Of a stretch of 64,000 nucleotides of DNA, positions 47,458 to 58,300 are shown piece after piece. The stretch covers positions 124,001 to 188,000 of the forward strand of contig JAIVFH010000066.1 of NCBI GenBank assembly GCA_025765595.1. Direction: 5' to 3'. Below the pieces are notes generated by a model, which saw only the letters and a program-made list of their open reading frames with translations, made no database searches and was not told where the DNA came from. Made by a program: the position numbers and the translations under genes. The DNA is from Obelidium mucronatum (taxonomy: Eukaryota; Chytridiomycota; Chytridiomycetes; Chytridiales; Chytriomycetaceae). Within the stretch, counting starts at the first letter, position 1. The number at the start of each line of letters is the position of its first letter.

Positions 47458-47884
47458 GTTTTCGGGAGGGGTATATATGGATTGGTTCGAGTGCGAACGA
47501 TTTGTAAGTCTGTTTGTGATGGCTCCGTTTAGTAATGAAGGTTTCACAAAAAGGGTGAGGAGACATTGATCAAAGAACATAGCACTTTTAGGAAATAGAG
47601 GGGAGGCTCATGGAGCAGGGTATTAACACAATAGAAGCACGCACCTAACACGTTTTCAGTATCTTTTTTTTTGTTTGTTTGTTTGTCAAATTCTTTGTTT
47701 TTTTGCGCTGACAATCAACAAATGACGCAAGTGGGAAAAAACAAGACAATCTTATCGGACCTGAAACAAAGGGATTGCCAATGTGGTTTTACTTGTGTTC
47801 AGTAAAAAAGAAAACCGCCCAATATTGTTCAGTACTAAGACACGATAGGAAGAAAGACTAAAAAAAAAAAAAAAACGAACATTT
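47458..47884. promoter_or_regulatory. Intergenic region upstream of the surface-protein gene
   Basis: 427 bp between the start of the surface-protein gene and the stop of EF-G, both on the minus strand. It contains the TATATAT element at 47472-47478 and a T-rich stretch near 47660-47705. No gene seen. It must hold the EF-G 3' end and the surface-protein promoter. Confidence 0.45.
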
Positions 47885-50413
47885 TTATTTCTTTGCAGCT
47901 TGAGCCTTTTTAAACTCTTCAATCATTTGTGTTTGCACAAAAGGCATCACTGGAACATGACGCTTATACTCCATCGAGAACTCTCCCTTCCCTTGCGAAA
48001 TGGATCGCAAATCCGTACTGAAACCAAACATTTCGTTCAACGGAACCTCTGCATTCACTTCAACATATTCATCCCGGACTTCCGAATCGTTGATTGTTCC
48101 TTTCCGCTTATTCAGTAATCCAATAACACTACCCTGATATTCAACCGGTGCAGTCACATTCACATCCATGACAGGCTCCAAAATCTGTGGCCCTGCTCTG
48201 ACGAACGCGTCTCTAAAGGCATTGATGGCGGCCAATTTGAAGGCCAGTTCACTGGAATCAACAGCATGCGACAATCCATCCTCGAGAACGAAACGGGTGT
48301 TTGTAACGACACCACCAATCAAGGCGCCCTTCTCCACGGCTTCGTAGAATCCCTTTTGGATTGCTGGAAAGTATTGAGATGGGATGTTCATACCCACAGT
48401 TTCGTTGCTGAATTCAACAGTAGATCCGTCTTCGTTGGCTTCCTCCATGGGTTCAATGTATCCCACAACTTTACCGAATTGACCGGATCCACCAGATTGC
48501 TTCTTGTGCGTGTAGTTGAATTCGGCCCGAGATGTGATGGTTTCTCGGTACGCGACCTGTGGCTTTCCAGTAACGCATTCGACATTGTATTCTCGCTTCA
48601 TGCGTTCAACGTAGATTTCCAAGTGGAGTTAACCCATCCCAGAAATGATTGTTTGTTTACTGTCGTTGTCAACGTGGACTTTGAAGGTGGGGTCTTCACG
48701 TTGGAATCGGTTGAGGGCTTTGGAAAAGTTTGTGCCGGATTCCTTTCCTTTGGGTTCAATGGAGAGTGAGATTACGGGTTGTGGGACAAACATGGATGTC
48801 ATTGTTAAGGCGGTGGTTCCGTCTGTGAAGGTGTCTCCACTGGCGCAGTCGATTCCAAAGAGGGCACAGATTTCGCCGGATCCGACGCTGTCAACGTCTT
48901 CCATTTCGTTGGAGTGCATGCGAACGAGACGCGGGACTTTTACTTTTTTTCCAGTACGCACGTTGACGAGCCATTCGCCCTTTCGGAGGGTTCCTTGGTA
49001 AATACGCAAGTATGTCAGTTGTCCGAATCGGCTTTCTTCGAGCTTGAAGGCGAGTCCGACGAGGGGGTCACTGGAAGAGCAAGAAAGTTGAACGCGTTCT
49101 TCATTCTGTTTGGCATCGAGGGCGTGGTTGGGTACTTGGTGGGGGCTGGGCAAGTATTGGATAACTCCGTCAAGCATTGGTTGAACCCCCTTGTTGTGGT
49201 ATGCGCTTCCCATGAATACTGGACAGAACTTGAGAGCGATTGTGGCACGGCGAATGGCGGCAGAGAGTTGTTCGTTGGTGGGGGTTTCTTCGTTCAAGAA
49301 GATTTCACCGATTTCATCGTCAACATCAGCAATTGTTTCAATCAGTTCTTGGCGCTTTTCGTTCACTTTGTCCATTAGGTCAGCAGGAATTTCTTTGGTG
49401 ATGATTTTTTCTCTGTTTTGTTTGAAATTGTCAGAGTTGGAAGAGAGAATGAAAACTACTGTTTGTGACAGAAGACATGAAATATCTGACAGAATAATTT
49501 CGACGTTGGCGAAATGCGATCGCTTTCGCCGAAAAAGACCGCCTATGGCGGAATATCTGCCTTTGGCAGGGAAGATATGCCTTCGGCAGAACAAATACTC
49601 ACCCTTTCGGACCCTCGTGATAATAAGCCTTCAATTTAACAAGATCAACAACGCCCTCTAGTTTAGATTCGGCACCAATAGGAATCTGAACCGCAGCAGC
49701 AGTCAACTTTAATTTCGTCCGTAACTGATCAATAATTCTCCACGGATTAGCCCCCGCACGATCCATCTTGTTGACAAAACAGATTCGAGGAACATTGTAT
49801 CTCTTCATTTGTCTGTCGACCGTGATTGTTTGGGATTGAACACCACCGACGGCACAGAGGACGAGAATAGCTGAATCCAAGACACGGAGGGCACGTTCTA
49901 CTTCGATTGTGAAATCAACGTGTCCTGAGAAATCATGTAAAGAGAGTCAGTAAGTGTAGCAAAAAAAAGGCGAAAAGCGCAATCAAGAAAAAGATGAAAA
50001 ACGAACCTGGGGTGTCGATAATGTTGATGGCATTATTATCCCAAGTGGCATATGTAGCAGCACTCTGGATAGTGATACCCTTCTCACGTTCCAGTTCCAT
50101 TGAGTCCATCTTGGCACCGACGTTGTCCTTTCCTCTAACTTCGTGGATTTCATCGATACGACCGGTGTAGTAGAGAATGCGCTCTGTGAGAGTAGTCTTT
50201 CCACTGTCAATGTGGGCACTGATTCCAATGTTTCTGAGGTGGGTCAATCGATGCTGTCAAGCAGGTTGGAAGATGGATCGTCAGGTCAGATTTGGCGTGA
50301 AAACTGAATCAACGCACCTCGTCGTTTGCATCAAACTTGGCCACAGTTTCTGTCGCTGTTGAGAAGAAGCGCAGCGGACGGCGACGCACGACGGCAGCCG
50401 AGCGGAGCAGCAT
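47885..50413 (-). CDS. Mitochondrial elongation factor G with in-frame TAA
   Basis: Four exons (50413-50318, 50253-50007, 49924-49603, 49412-47885) give a 730-codon frame. The start [21 protein letters not shown] is a mitochondrial presequence. GTPase motifs are present: AHIDSGKTT (G1), DTPGHVDF (G3) and NKMD (G4); domains II-V follow to the TAA at 47885. Mitochondrial EF-G moves tRNA and mRNA through the ribosome after peptide transfer. At codon 483, in the invariant SGMGELHLE segment, GAA (Glu) is replaced by TAA (48629-48631). The frame on both sides is otherwise clean and conserved, and no intron can remove the codon. Literal reading gives a protein lacking domains IV-V, which could not work, so this is a nonsense allele, an assembly error, or a corrected codon. 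Confidence 0.88.
49516..49588. repeat. Second cluster of GCC-NNN-GGC mini-palindromes in an intron
   Basis: Inside EF-G intron 49413-49602: GCGATCGC (49516-49523), CCGCCTATGGCGG (49539-49551), CTGCCTTTGGCAG (49557-49569) and TGCCTTCGGCA (49578-49588). Same architecture as in the cytidylyltransferase intron at 27383-27477, although the flanking sequence differs. Confidence 0.85.
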
Positions 50414-50461
50414 TTAATGAACAGTAAAAAAGAAAAGAAAACAAATAAATCAAAGGAACAA
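50414..50461. promoter_or_regulatory. 48-bp bidirectional intergenic region
   Basis: EF-G (ATG 50413, minus) and the PSMG4-like gene (ATG 50462, plus) are divergent with only 48 bp between their start codons, nearly all purine on the plus strand. Both 5' leaders must be very short or overlap the other gene. Confidence 0.5.
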
Positions 50462-50884
50462 ATGCCGCCCCTCATCGCGCAGCACTCGGTCCCCGTGTCT
50501 GCAACGACGGCGCTGCACGTTCAGACGGTGCTGCTCGGCGCGTCGGCGTTTCTGTGGGCGGACGTGACTGCGGCGAACGATCAAAACGAACAACAAAGAG
50601 AACAACGCACAGAAAACAAAGGCCGCCTCGCCGCGCTCGCCGCCGCCGCCACGACGCGCTTCGACGGCGGCGCAGCCGTCGCCACGCCGCTGCTTGCGAG
50701 CGCCGCCGTGGCGTCCGCCGCCAGCGAGGGCCTCGCGCGCCGCGTCGCGCGCAAGACGGGCCTGCTCGTGTTTGCCGCGTGCCAGCTGGACGACCGCGAC
50801 GTGCTGCTCGTGGCCGAGCGCGAGCTGATGCGCATGCTGAAGGACCTGCTGGCCGCTCAGTCTTCCGCTTCTTCGGCTCAATAA
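50462..50884 (+). CDS. Proteasome assembly chaperone 4-like protein
   Basis: A single exon of 140 residues. The C-terminal half (LARRVARKTGLLVFAACQLDD...LLVAERELMRML) matches the PSMG4/PAC4 pattern, and the N-terminal half has the expected short beta strands (VQTVLLGASAFLWAD). PAC4 works with PAC3 to build the alpha ring of the 20S proteasome in the cytosol. The gene is very GC-rich and Ala-rich in its central part, unlike the DNA on either side. The start is the ATG giving MPPLIAQHS; there is no earlier ATG in frame. It ends 40 bp from the convergent GGC1-like stop. The family call rests mainly on the ARKTG region. Confidence 0.7.
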   Translation: MPPLIAQHSVPVSATTALHVQTVLLGASAFLWADVTAANDQNEQQREQRTENKGRLAALAAAATTRFDGGAAVATPLLASAAVASAASEGLARRVARKTGLLVFAACQLDDRDVLLVAERELMRMLKDLLAAQSSASSAQ

Positions 50885-50924
50885 ACAGTACTGTATTTAT
50901 TATCACTGCTTTTGTTCGTTCAGC

Positions 50925-52045
50925 TTAGTTCTTCTTGGGTCCGTCGATAAGCGCAGAAATGAGTGGGATACTGGCATCTGCAATAGTGAAACTAAACACA
51001 AGCTTGGGTCCAACAACAAGCATCTTGGGCACAAGTCCCTTGAAGAAGGATCCAAATCCTTCATTCTTGACCATGTTCTTCAAGATGGTGAATCCTGCTT
51101 CGGCCTTGTCTCCAGACTTGGCTTGGATTCGTGTTTTGATAACGTCAAGCTGGAAACAAGTTTTAGAACTCAACAAAGAAAAACAACACCCAAGATTACT
51201 CAACTGGTGAAGAAACAGCAAGAGATGCAAAAGCACCACCAATAGAAGCGCAAAAGTTTTGGAAAAACGTGGCTTGGTTGTAATCCTTCAATTCAAAGAT
51301 GTGTTCCTTGACAAATGCAGATCCTCCAAACAATGCAAACGATCCTGGTGCGTTACGGGCAGCAGTCCATCCAGCTCCTCTGTAAAGACCCAATCCTTCT
51401 TGCTTGATGATGTCCAATCCCTTTTGTTCAGGGTTGATTTGCATCTTGATCTTCAAAGCATCCAACGGCAACAGCACAATTTCACCGATTCCAATCAAAC
51501 TATTACGAATAGAAATTCAGCATCAGTGATGACCACATCCAATGAATTTCTCCTTTTTTTTTGGTCAGTACCTTCCAGCAGTTGCATGCATCATTGTCTT
51601 CCAGTTATCACCAAACAATGATTTGAAGGTTCCTTGGTGGTTTGTGTTCATCCAATCCCGAACGTGACGCTGACCAGTGAACTTGTACATTCTCTGGGCA
51701 ACCTTGTATCCAGCAGCGAATCCCAAGCCTGGGAACAAAGACTTGTACTTTGTAAATGTGTTTGCCGTTGCATTCTCTCTGAAAATAATCTTGTTGAGAG
51801 AAGAAAAGCCTTGAGACGTCGTTTGACCCTTGGCGAATGGCTGTTATGTTTGTTGTGTGGGTGTTAGACCAGTCTGTCAGATAACACAAAAACAAAAACA
51901 CCTTTTCAGTCGAATTCATCAATCGCTTGGCGACAGTGTCCACTGGATGGAAGCAGACAAGTTCCAAGATTCCAGAGAGTCCGGATCCCAATAGTCGCGA
52001 TGTCAATGATTCGTTGCCTTGCTTGCCAGATCCGTGACCTCCCAT
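50925..52045 (-). CDS. Mitochondrial GTP/GDP carrier (GGC1-like)
   Basis: Four exons (52045-51902, 51840-51572, 51499-51205, 51149-50925) give 310 residues. The three carrier signatures are HPVDTVAKRLM, LPLDALKIKMQ and SPLDVIKTRIQ. The first, preceded by LLGSGLSGILELVCF, is characteristic of yeast Ggc1/Yhm1, which imports GTP into mitochondria in exchange for GDP and affects mitochondrial iron balance and genome upkeep. The third exon border was set at CCA, using a GTTGAG donor, because this rebuilds the signature SPLDVIKTR. A 40-nt A-run (on the sense strand) sits 8 bases before the ATG. Confidence 0.88.
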
Positions 52046-52052
52046 CTTTTTG

Positions 52053-52053
<1 letters not shown>

Positions 52054-52093
<40 letters not shown>
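52054..52093 (-). repeat. 40-nt poly(A) tract in the GGC1-like 5' leader
   Basis: Forty consecutive T on the plus strand (A on the sense strand) end 8 bases upstream of the start codon at 52045. Its true length may be uncertain in any assembly. Confidence 0.85.
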
Positions 52094-52095
<2 letters not shown>

Positions 52096-52175
52096 TACAC
52101 CACCTTCGAATCTGATGACTCACCCGCACAACAAAAAAAAAAAAAAGATAAGACTTGAAAACGAGTTTGTTATTA

Positions 52176-54155
52176 TTATTCTGGGCTCAAAATTGAAAAC
52201 AGATTCTGTGCATCCACAACACTTTTCGCCTTCTTCAATCCAGATCCACTCGACGACGACTTCCCAACTTCCCGCTTCTTCTTTTTCTTTGTCAGTTTCG
52301 CCGCAACACTCACAGCACCACCACCACCACCACCAGACTTAAAAGAATCCAAAGACTCATACTCTACAACCTCTAAAATATTCCCATCCTCCAAACAAAC
52401 TCCCCAAAGCACTTTGAAATCCTCCAAGTCCTTGCCTGTCAAGAGAAATTGCGGCCCATGCCCCGTTTTCGCTTGCATGAGATATTTAGAGTATAAGCTC
52501 ACATCAAAGATGTTCCAGTGCGATGATTGGAACTCCAAGTCTCGGTTTGTTTGTTGTTGTTGTACGTCCTGATTTGTTGGAGTTAGGGATTGATGTAATA
52601 GCCACGCGCTGAACAAAATAGTTTCAAGAGACGCTAGGAGATGGGATGTTTGTTTTGATCGTGATGGGGATGGTATAGTTGTCGTGGTTGTGGTGGAAGC
52701 AGCTGAATTTGAGGCTGCAGAAAGAGATTGAATCGCCATACATAATAGAGCCACCAATTCAAAGTTTTTGAGTTGGAAAGCAGTGTCTTTCCATTGTTCA
52801 GAAAGGTATCGTATTGAGCATACGAGGGGGGTGTATACTTGGTTTAGTGATGAAAACTTTGGCGTGACGGACAACCCCATAACCGAAATATACGCATCCA
52901 CCACAGAATCTTCTAAGTATGATGGAATTGCTGTGACATTGGCTGTAGTAGGAGTTGCAGTGGTTTCCACAGCAAGAGCACTGACATGCTCCACTCGGAA
53001 TTCCAAATTCCTGCGGATATACTCTGCCACGCTGGGGATTTCTAAAATGTGATACATTTTCCTTCGAATAGGTCTGGACACTTCCCACGCTGGAGACCGA
53101 GACAAGTCTTCAATCAGTGATTGGCACCAGAATACTCCGTTTTGGATTTCCACAAACTTGTGGGACTTAAGTGCTGAGGAAATCGTAGCAGTATAAGGAA
53201 ATGTGGATGTACAAGGAAGTGGGGGGTATCTGGTGACAGGACATGTGTTGGCGGTGCCGTACCTCCCAGTAAAGAGATCAGCAATTGCAGTCACTTCTGC
53301 AATAAAAGCATCATTGTTGGTTGGAGCTTGTGTCGGGGAAGAAGGTTTAGGTAAAAGGGAATTAATCCCGTCCTGCAAATTGTCATATGGTTTCAGATGG
53401 TTTGCAATAGCTCGAATCCGTCGTGCAGCTGTAGTCCCAGAACACAAACGTGAATTCACAATCTGCCATTGCCGTTCATCCAAAGTATAATCACACCCAG
53501 CAACATAAGCCAACAACGGAAGCATATCCACATGAATCCCAAGCTGCTTCGCAACGACATCATACGTCCAAACAACCGCCACAACACTGCCATCCGGCGC
53601 CACACTGAGCCCATCCAGTGGGAAATAACCTCGACAAGAATGGATATAGAAATCTGAATCTGAACTGGAAATGTAAGCGTTTTGAGATCTTGACAGTTCA
53701 GTGATGGCCAAATCGGCTTCTCCTTCTGCCACACGCACTGTAAACCCATTCTCTGCTTGTCGGGCACATAGACTTTGCATGCAAGCAATCAGCGATAAGG
53801 GAGATAAGATGCCGTCGTAGTACTCCCGTTCCAGTTTTGCAATCTTCTCCCTCTCCCGTTCGATACGTTGCTGGTACTTCCATTTCGGCAGTGGTCCGTC
53901 AAAGAGGACAGTCAGATTGAATATGTTGGCCAATTGGGCGGCAAAGGCGGTTACGGCTCTGGCAAGAACTGGGATTGAGTCTGAGCACTCTGGAGTTGCT
54001 TTTGCAATGTGATGGACCAGAGCGTTTCCATCGATAATCAAGCTTTCCTTGAGAGGCGATGACGCTGTTTGAGGCTCGGAATTTGGCGAGAAACAAAGCG
54101 TTGATGATCCACCAGCAGTGTCCTTGAGGAATGCTAAAAGCCCTCGAACACCCAT
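52176..54155 (-). CDS. Asteroid/XPG-type nuclease-fold protein
   Basis: A single exon of 659 residues that starts MGVRGLLAFLKD, the family-typical N-terminus of Asteroid homologues and FEN1/XPG nucleases. Further motifs are LIIDGNALVHHIA, VLFDGPLPKWK, VRVAEGEADLAI (the XPG-I acidic site), SSSDSDFYIH and YVAGCDYTL. The pattern of acidic residues suggests that a metal site could form. Human ASTE1 acts in the shieldin branch of DNA-end protection as a structure-specific nuclease. The C-terminal 350 residues are not conserved in an obvious way and end in a Lys-rich tail with a KKKKR run, a likely nuclear signal. Alternative: an Mkt1-type post-transcriptional regulator, less likely given the ASTE1-like spacing. 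Confidence 0.78.
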   Translation of the reverse strand: MGVRGLLAFLKDTAGGSSTLCFSPNSEPQTASSPLKESLIIDGNALVHHIAKATPECSDSIPVLARAVTAFAAQLANIFNLTVLFDGPLPKWKYQQRIEREREKIAKLEREYYDGILSPLSLIACMQSLCARQAENGFTVRVAEGEADLAITELSRSQNAYISSSDSDFYIHSCRGYFPLDGLSVAPDGSVVAVVWTYDVVAKQLGIHVDMLPLLAYVAGCDYTLDERQWQIVNSRLCSGTTAARRIRAIANHLKPYDNLQDGINSLLPKPSSPTQAPTNNDAFIAEVTAIADLFTGRYGTANTCPVTRYPPLPCTSTFPYTATISSALKSHKFVEIQNGVFWCQSLIEDLSRSPAWEVSRPIRRKMYHILEIPSVAEYIRRNLEFRVEHVSALAVETTATPTTANVTAIPSYLEDSVVDAYISVMGLSVTPKFSSLNQVYTPLVCSIRYLSEQWKDTAFQLKNFELVALLCMAIQSLSAASNSAASTTTTTTIPSPSRSKQTSHLLASLETILFSAWLLHQSLTPTNQDVQQQQTNRDLEFQSSHWNIFDVSLYSKYLMQAKTGHGPQFLLTGKDLEDFKVLWGVCLEDGNILEVVEYESLDSFKSGGGGGGAVSVAAKLTKKKKKREVGKSSSSGSGLKKAKSVVDAQNLFSILSPE

Positions 54156-54234
54156 ACTTTTTTTTGTAAAAAGAAAAGTTAAGTTTAACATCTGTTAACA
54201 TGTATCATTTGAACAAGCCTACTACTTTTTATTT

Positions 54235-55247
54235 TTAATCGTCTTTTGCTGTTGTTGTTGTACGAGCATCGATTCTCAATCTCCAGTAATCCAAGTACCA
54301 GTTCCCACGCGCATCACAACAAACTGGACGCAATTGCTCCACAATCTCCAACTTGAACGCCTCCTTCTCCTCCTCCTCCGTCGGCAAAACATCCATGAAC
54401 GCCATTGCAAAAGTATCCAACCACCCCTTCAACCCCGTCTCTGGCAACGCCGTTGGACGCCCCACGTGAGCAATCTGAACATCCGTGAACCCATTCTCCT
54501 CCAAAATCTGGCGATAGTCTTGTGGACTTGGGAAAAACCAAGGAGACACGCTTTTGCCATTGTATCCGCGTTTGTCGAGACCGTTTATCAAGGCGGCGTG
54601 CACCGTTCCAACGTTTAGGAATCCGCCAAATTCAGCAACGAAGCGGCCGTTGCCGTTGGATTTAAGAATCGATCTGACGCCTGCAACGACTTGGGGTGGA
54701 TTGTTTTTCATCCAGTGGAGAGCTGCATTTGAAAATACGGCATCGAATCTGAGAATGGGGTTTGGTTAGGCACTATTAGGGGAACGGGAAAAAAAACACT
54801 ACCCAACTTGTCTGAATCTGGAACAGAAGCCCACTCGGATTCATTCAATGCATGTCCATCCATCACAAGATATGTAGAGTTTGGGTTGTTTTCCCTTGCT
54901 TGACGAATCATATCGGGACTCGCGTCAGTTCCAACAACTATCGCGCCGGTTTCGATAATCTTCTCAGTCAAAACACCATCACCGCAGCCGAGATCTAAGA
55001 TGCGTTCGCCAGGTTGGGCGGCAAGCGCGCTAAGGATGGGGGCTCCGAGTTGTGGCACAAAAGAGGCGTTTTGCTTATATGCTGTTGGAGACCAGTCGTA
55101 GGTTGTGCTAATAGCAGCAGATGGGCCAGTCATTTTCTTTTTGTCTTGTTTTGTATGTAGGTGGAGTTGAAGGGCGGTTGATCGCGTTTTTAAAGGTGTT
55201 TGGGCAGTGAATAATACTTGTGGGCGAATTAATAATGATCTCAACAT
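54235..55247 (-). CDS. Class I SAM-dependent methyltransferase, probably mitochondrial
   Basis: Two exons (55247-54808, 54748-54235) join to 317 residues. Motif I is ERILDLGCGDGVLTEKI. The acidic loop is VVGTDASPDMI. The post-I region is FDAVFSNAALHWM, which the intron splits at DK/FDAV. This set matches the trans-aconitate methyltransferase/UbiE-like group of class I enzymes, which transfer a methyl group from S-adenosylmethionine to a small molecule. The first 45 residues are rich in Arg, Leu, Ser and Thr without acids (MLRSLLIRPQVLFTAQ), typical of a mitochondrial presequence; a second ATG at MTGPSAAIS could start a cytosolic form. The substrate is unknown. The shorter start would lose nothing from the catalytic fold. 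Confidence 0.82.
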
Positions 55248-55345
55248 TTGTTTTTTAAAAAAAAAGATGCTCAATGTTTATTATAATAATATAGTCACGA
55301 TGAGACAAAAATAAGGGAAACGAATATACGGCCACATTATATGCC

Positions 55346-58300
55346 TCACCAAGAGATTCTGGCAATCAACGAGTCTGGACCATAAGTTCTGACAGCGAGC
55401 TTTCTCAACTCATCAGCAATAAGAATAATTATACCGAATGGAAGTGGAATGAACCAGTATTTGGCTGGAATCGGGGAGGTGTTGAAGACCATATTCAGCC
55501 AAGGCAAGTACACAAACAAGGCAGCAACAGACAAGGAAAGAACAGTAGCATACAGAATTTTGAGATTCTTTGTGGGTCCCCAGAAAGGATTCTGTTGCAA
55601 GACCGACTGGTATCTGGTTCGCGACGCGTAAACGTTTCCAAACAGTTGCATAATGACAAGAGCGACAAAATAGATTGAGTTTCCGGCGTTGGTGTGGTAG
55701 AGAAAGTCGGCTTGGCTGATTGATACTCCATTGTCGAACTCGACGGGGTCGTTGGCTAGCTTTCCATACATGAAGACGAAACTGCTGAATGGTACGCCAA
55801 TCTCCCACCAGAAGTATGTAAAGTACATGAAGAAGGAGAAGATGCATTGCATGAGGCCGATAAACAGGTATACGTGGGCAAACATTCTGCCATTGACGAG
55901 AGTTTCTTTCTTTGGGTCACGTGGAGGTCTGGTCATCAAACTGGATTCAGGAGATTCATAAATCAGAGCCATGGAAGGGAAAACATCGGTGATACAGCAG
56001 ATAACCAAGCAAATGGCAGTGTTCAATGGAAGCGGGATACCGATAAAGATGGAGAGGAGAACAGGCCAAAGTTCCGACCAAGTACCACACGGAATCAAGT
56101 ACATGATCACTTTCTTGATATTGTCAAAGCAGAGACGACCAGATTCAATTCCAGCGAGAAGCGACGAGAAGTTGTTGTCAAGCAAAACGAGACCGGCACT
56201 TTCCATGGCGACTTCAGATCCTCCGCCCATAGCCACACCTACTGATGCAGCTTTGAGAGCGGGGGAATCGTTCACACCGTCTCCGGTAACAGCCACAACT
56301 TCCTCACGGAGCTTGAATTCGTCAACAATCATTAATTTCTGCTCGGCGGAAGTGCGACCAAAAACTAGTTCTTGGTAGCAGCAGATCTTGTCCCAATCTT
56401 CTGGGGTCAAAGTGGCGATTTCGGATCCATTTATAACAATGGCGCGGTGAGCGTCTTCAATTTCGCGGATGCTTTTACGTGTGTAAATCTTCTTGTTCTT
56501 TTTGATGATGTATTCCATTTTTGGTATATCCTTTCTGGCGCGCATGTCAGCGACAGTATCGACATGCTCAACGGTGACAATCGAAACTTCTCGGGCAATC
56601 GAAACGGCGGTCAATGCGAAATCACCAGTAACTGATTCAAATATAGAGTTAGAAACATTTCACTGTAATACAGAACAAAACAAAACAAAACAAAAAATTA
56701 CCCATCGCCACACGAATATGAGCAGCTCTGCACTTTTCCACAGTTCCTTTGGTCTCTGGACGGGGTGGGTCCACAATTGCACCCAACCCAGCAAGAATCA
56801 ACCCATCCATACTTTCGATTGTAGCCTTCTCCAAATCCCCATCCAAAGCAGTAAAGTCAGTCTCGAGCAGAGGCTTGTAGGCGAAGGCCAGCACACGCTT
56901 TCCCTGACCAGCCCATTTCATTTGTTGAGCATTGATTTGAGCCTTCATCTTTTCATCAAAGGGGGAAACGGTGCCATCCGGATTCACGATACCAGTGATT
57001 TTGGAATACAAAAAGTCTGGAGCGCCCTTGACAAACAGCGTTGTACCAGCAAGAGCCCCCGAATTGGTTGTCGACTGAATCGTCAGCATCCATTTATTGC
57101 GGCTATTGAATGGGATTTCAAAGAGCTTTTGGAAAGAGTTTCGGAGTTTAGAAACCGAGCCCAGGCTTTCGGCGAACCGCAACACTGCCTTGTCGGTAGC
57201 GTCCCCAGAAATGTTTCTATCTGCAAGTGGAACTGATTCGTCGTCGATGAAGTCGGCGGAGCAACAGATGGAGGCAATTGCGTGGATGATGGATCGAGCC
57301 TTGGTGGACACGGCTTTGACGTCCAAGCCGCCAATACCAGTATCACGAAGCGTCATTTTGTTTTGAGTAAGAGTACCGGTTTTGTCAGTGCATATGATGG
57401 ACACAGCTCCGAGAGTTTCGATTGTTGTAAGGTTTTTGACGAGGACAAACTTAAAAAAACCCCCAAGATTAAAGAAAAAGAATGCTTTAAGAAAAAGAAT
57501 GAATAATACCTGTTTAGCCATACGCCGCGCAATCAAAGTAAGGGTGATGGACATTGCAATAGGCAACCCCTCTGGCACGAAAGCCACAATAATTCCACAG
57601 TTGTTGGCAAGCATTCCAGAAAGATCGTATTGTGGGTTTGGCTGCTCCATCAAGTAAAACTTCCACACAAGCATACAGGTGACTCCGCAAGTCAATGCAA
57701 TGGTAGCCACAAACACAACAAACATGTCAATTTCCTTCTGCAGCAAAGTGCGTTCCGTCTTTTTGGTACTGGACAAGGTGGCGATTTGTCCCATCACAGT
57801 GTTGTCACCAGTGAAACAGACAACAGCCTTTCCAGTACCGTTAACAACCAGTGTTCCCATGAAACCAACGTTCTTGGATTCCATAAAGGAAGGGTCAGTA
57901 GACTTGGCGACTGCGGCTACTGGAATCGATTCACCAGTCAAAATTGCGCGGTCAACACTCAAATCTGGGGACGCCTCGATAATGATGCAATCAGCAGGAA
58001 TTTTGGATCCAAGTTTAAGTTCAATAATATCGCCAACAACTACTTGTGCTGAAGGGATGCTCTTGGAAACACCGTTACGAAGGACAATGGCTTCACTTGC
58101 CAAGAGACTTGCGATTTTCTTCATGACGGATGAAGAAGACCAGTCTTGCCACGCGTAGAATCCAGCTTGGAAAAAGATGACGACTAGGAGAAGAACCACA
58201 AGCCCCATGGTGTAGGCAGACGGGAGCAGGAAGTAGGCAACCAAAATGATGGCTGCCGAGCACCACATGAGAAAGCAAAATCCTCCAAATAAGAAGCTCA

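Noticed and set aside
47885..50413. Reassignment of TAA to an amino acid in this organism
   Set aside because: TAA ends cullin-1, IFT46, the EF-G gene itself and others, TGA and TAG end still others, and no other conserved gene here has an internal stop at a conserved residue except the single-base lesions listed.
50450..50906. Minus-strand open frames opposite the PSMG4-like gene
   Set aside because: Arg/Ala-rich shadows of a GC-rich gene with no conserved features.
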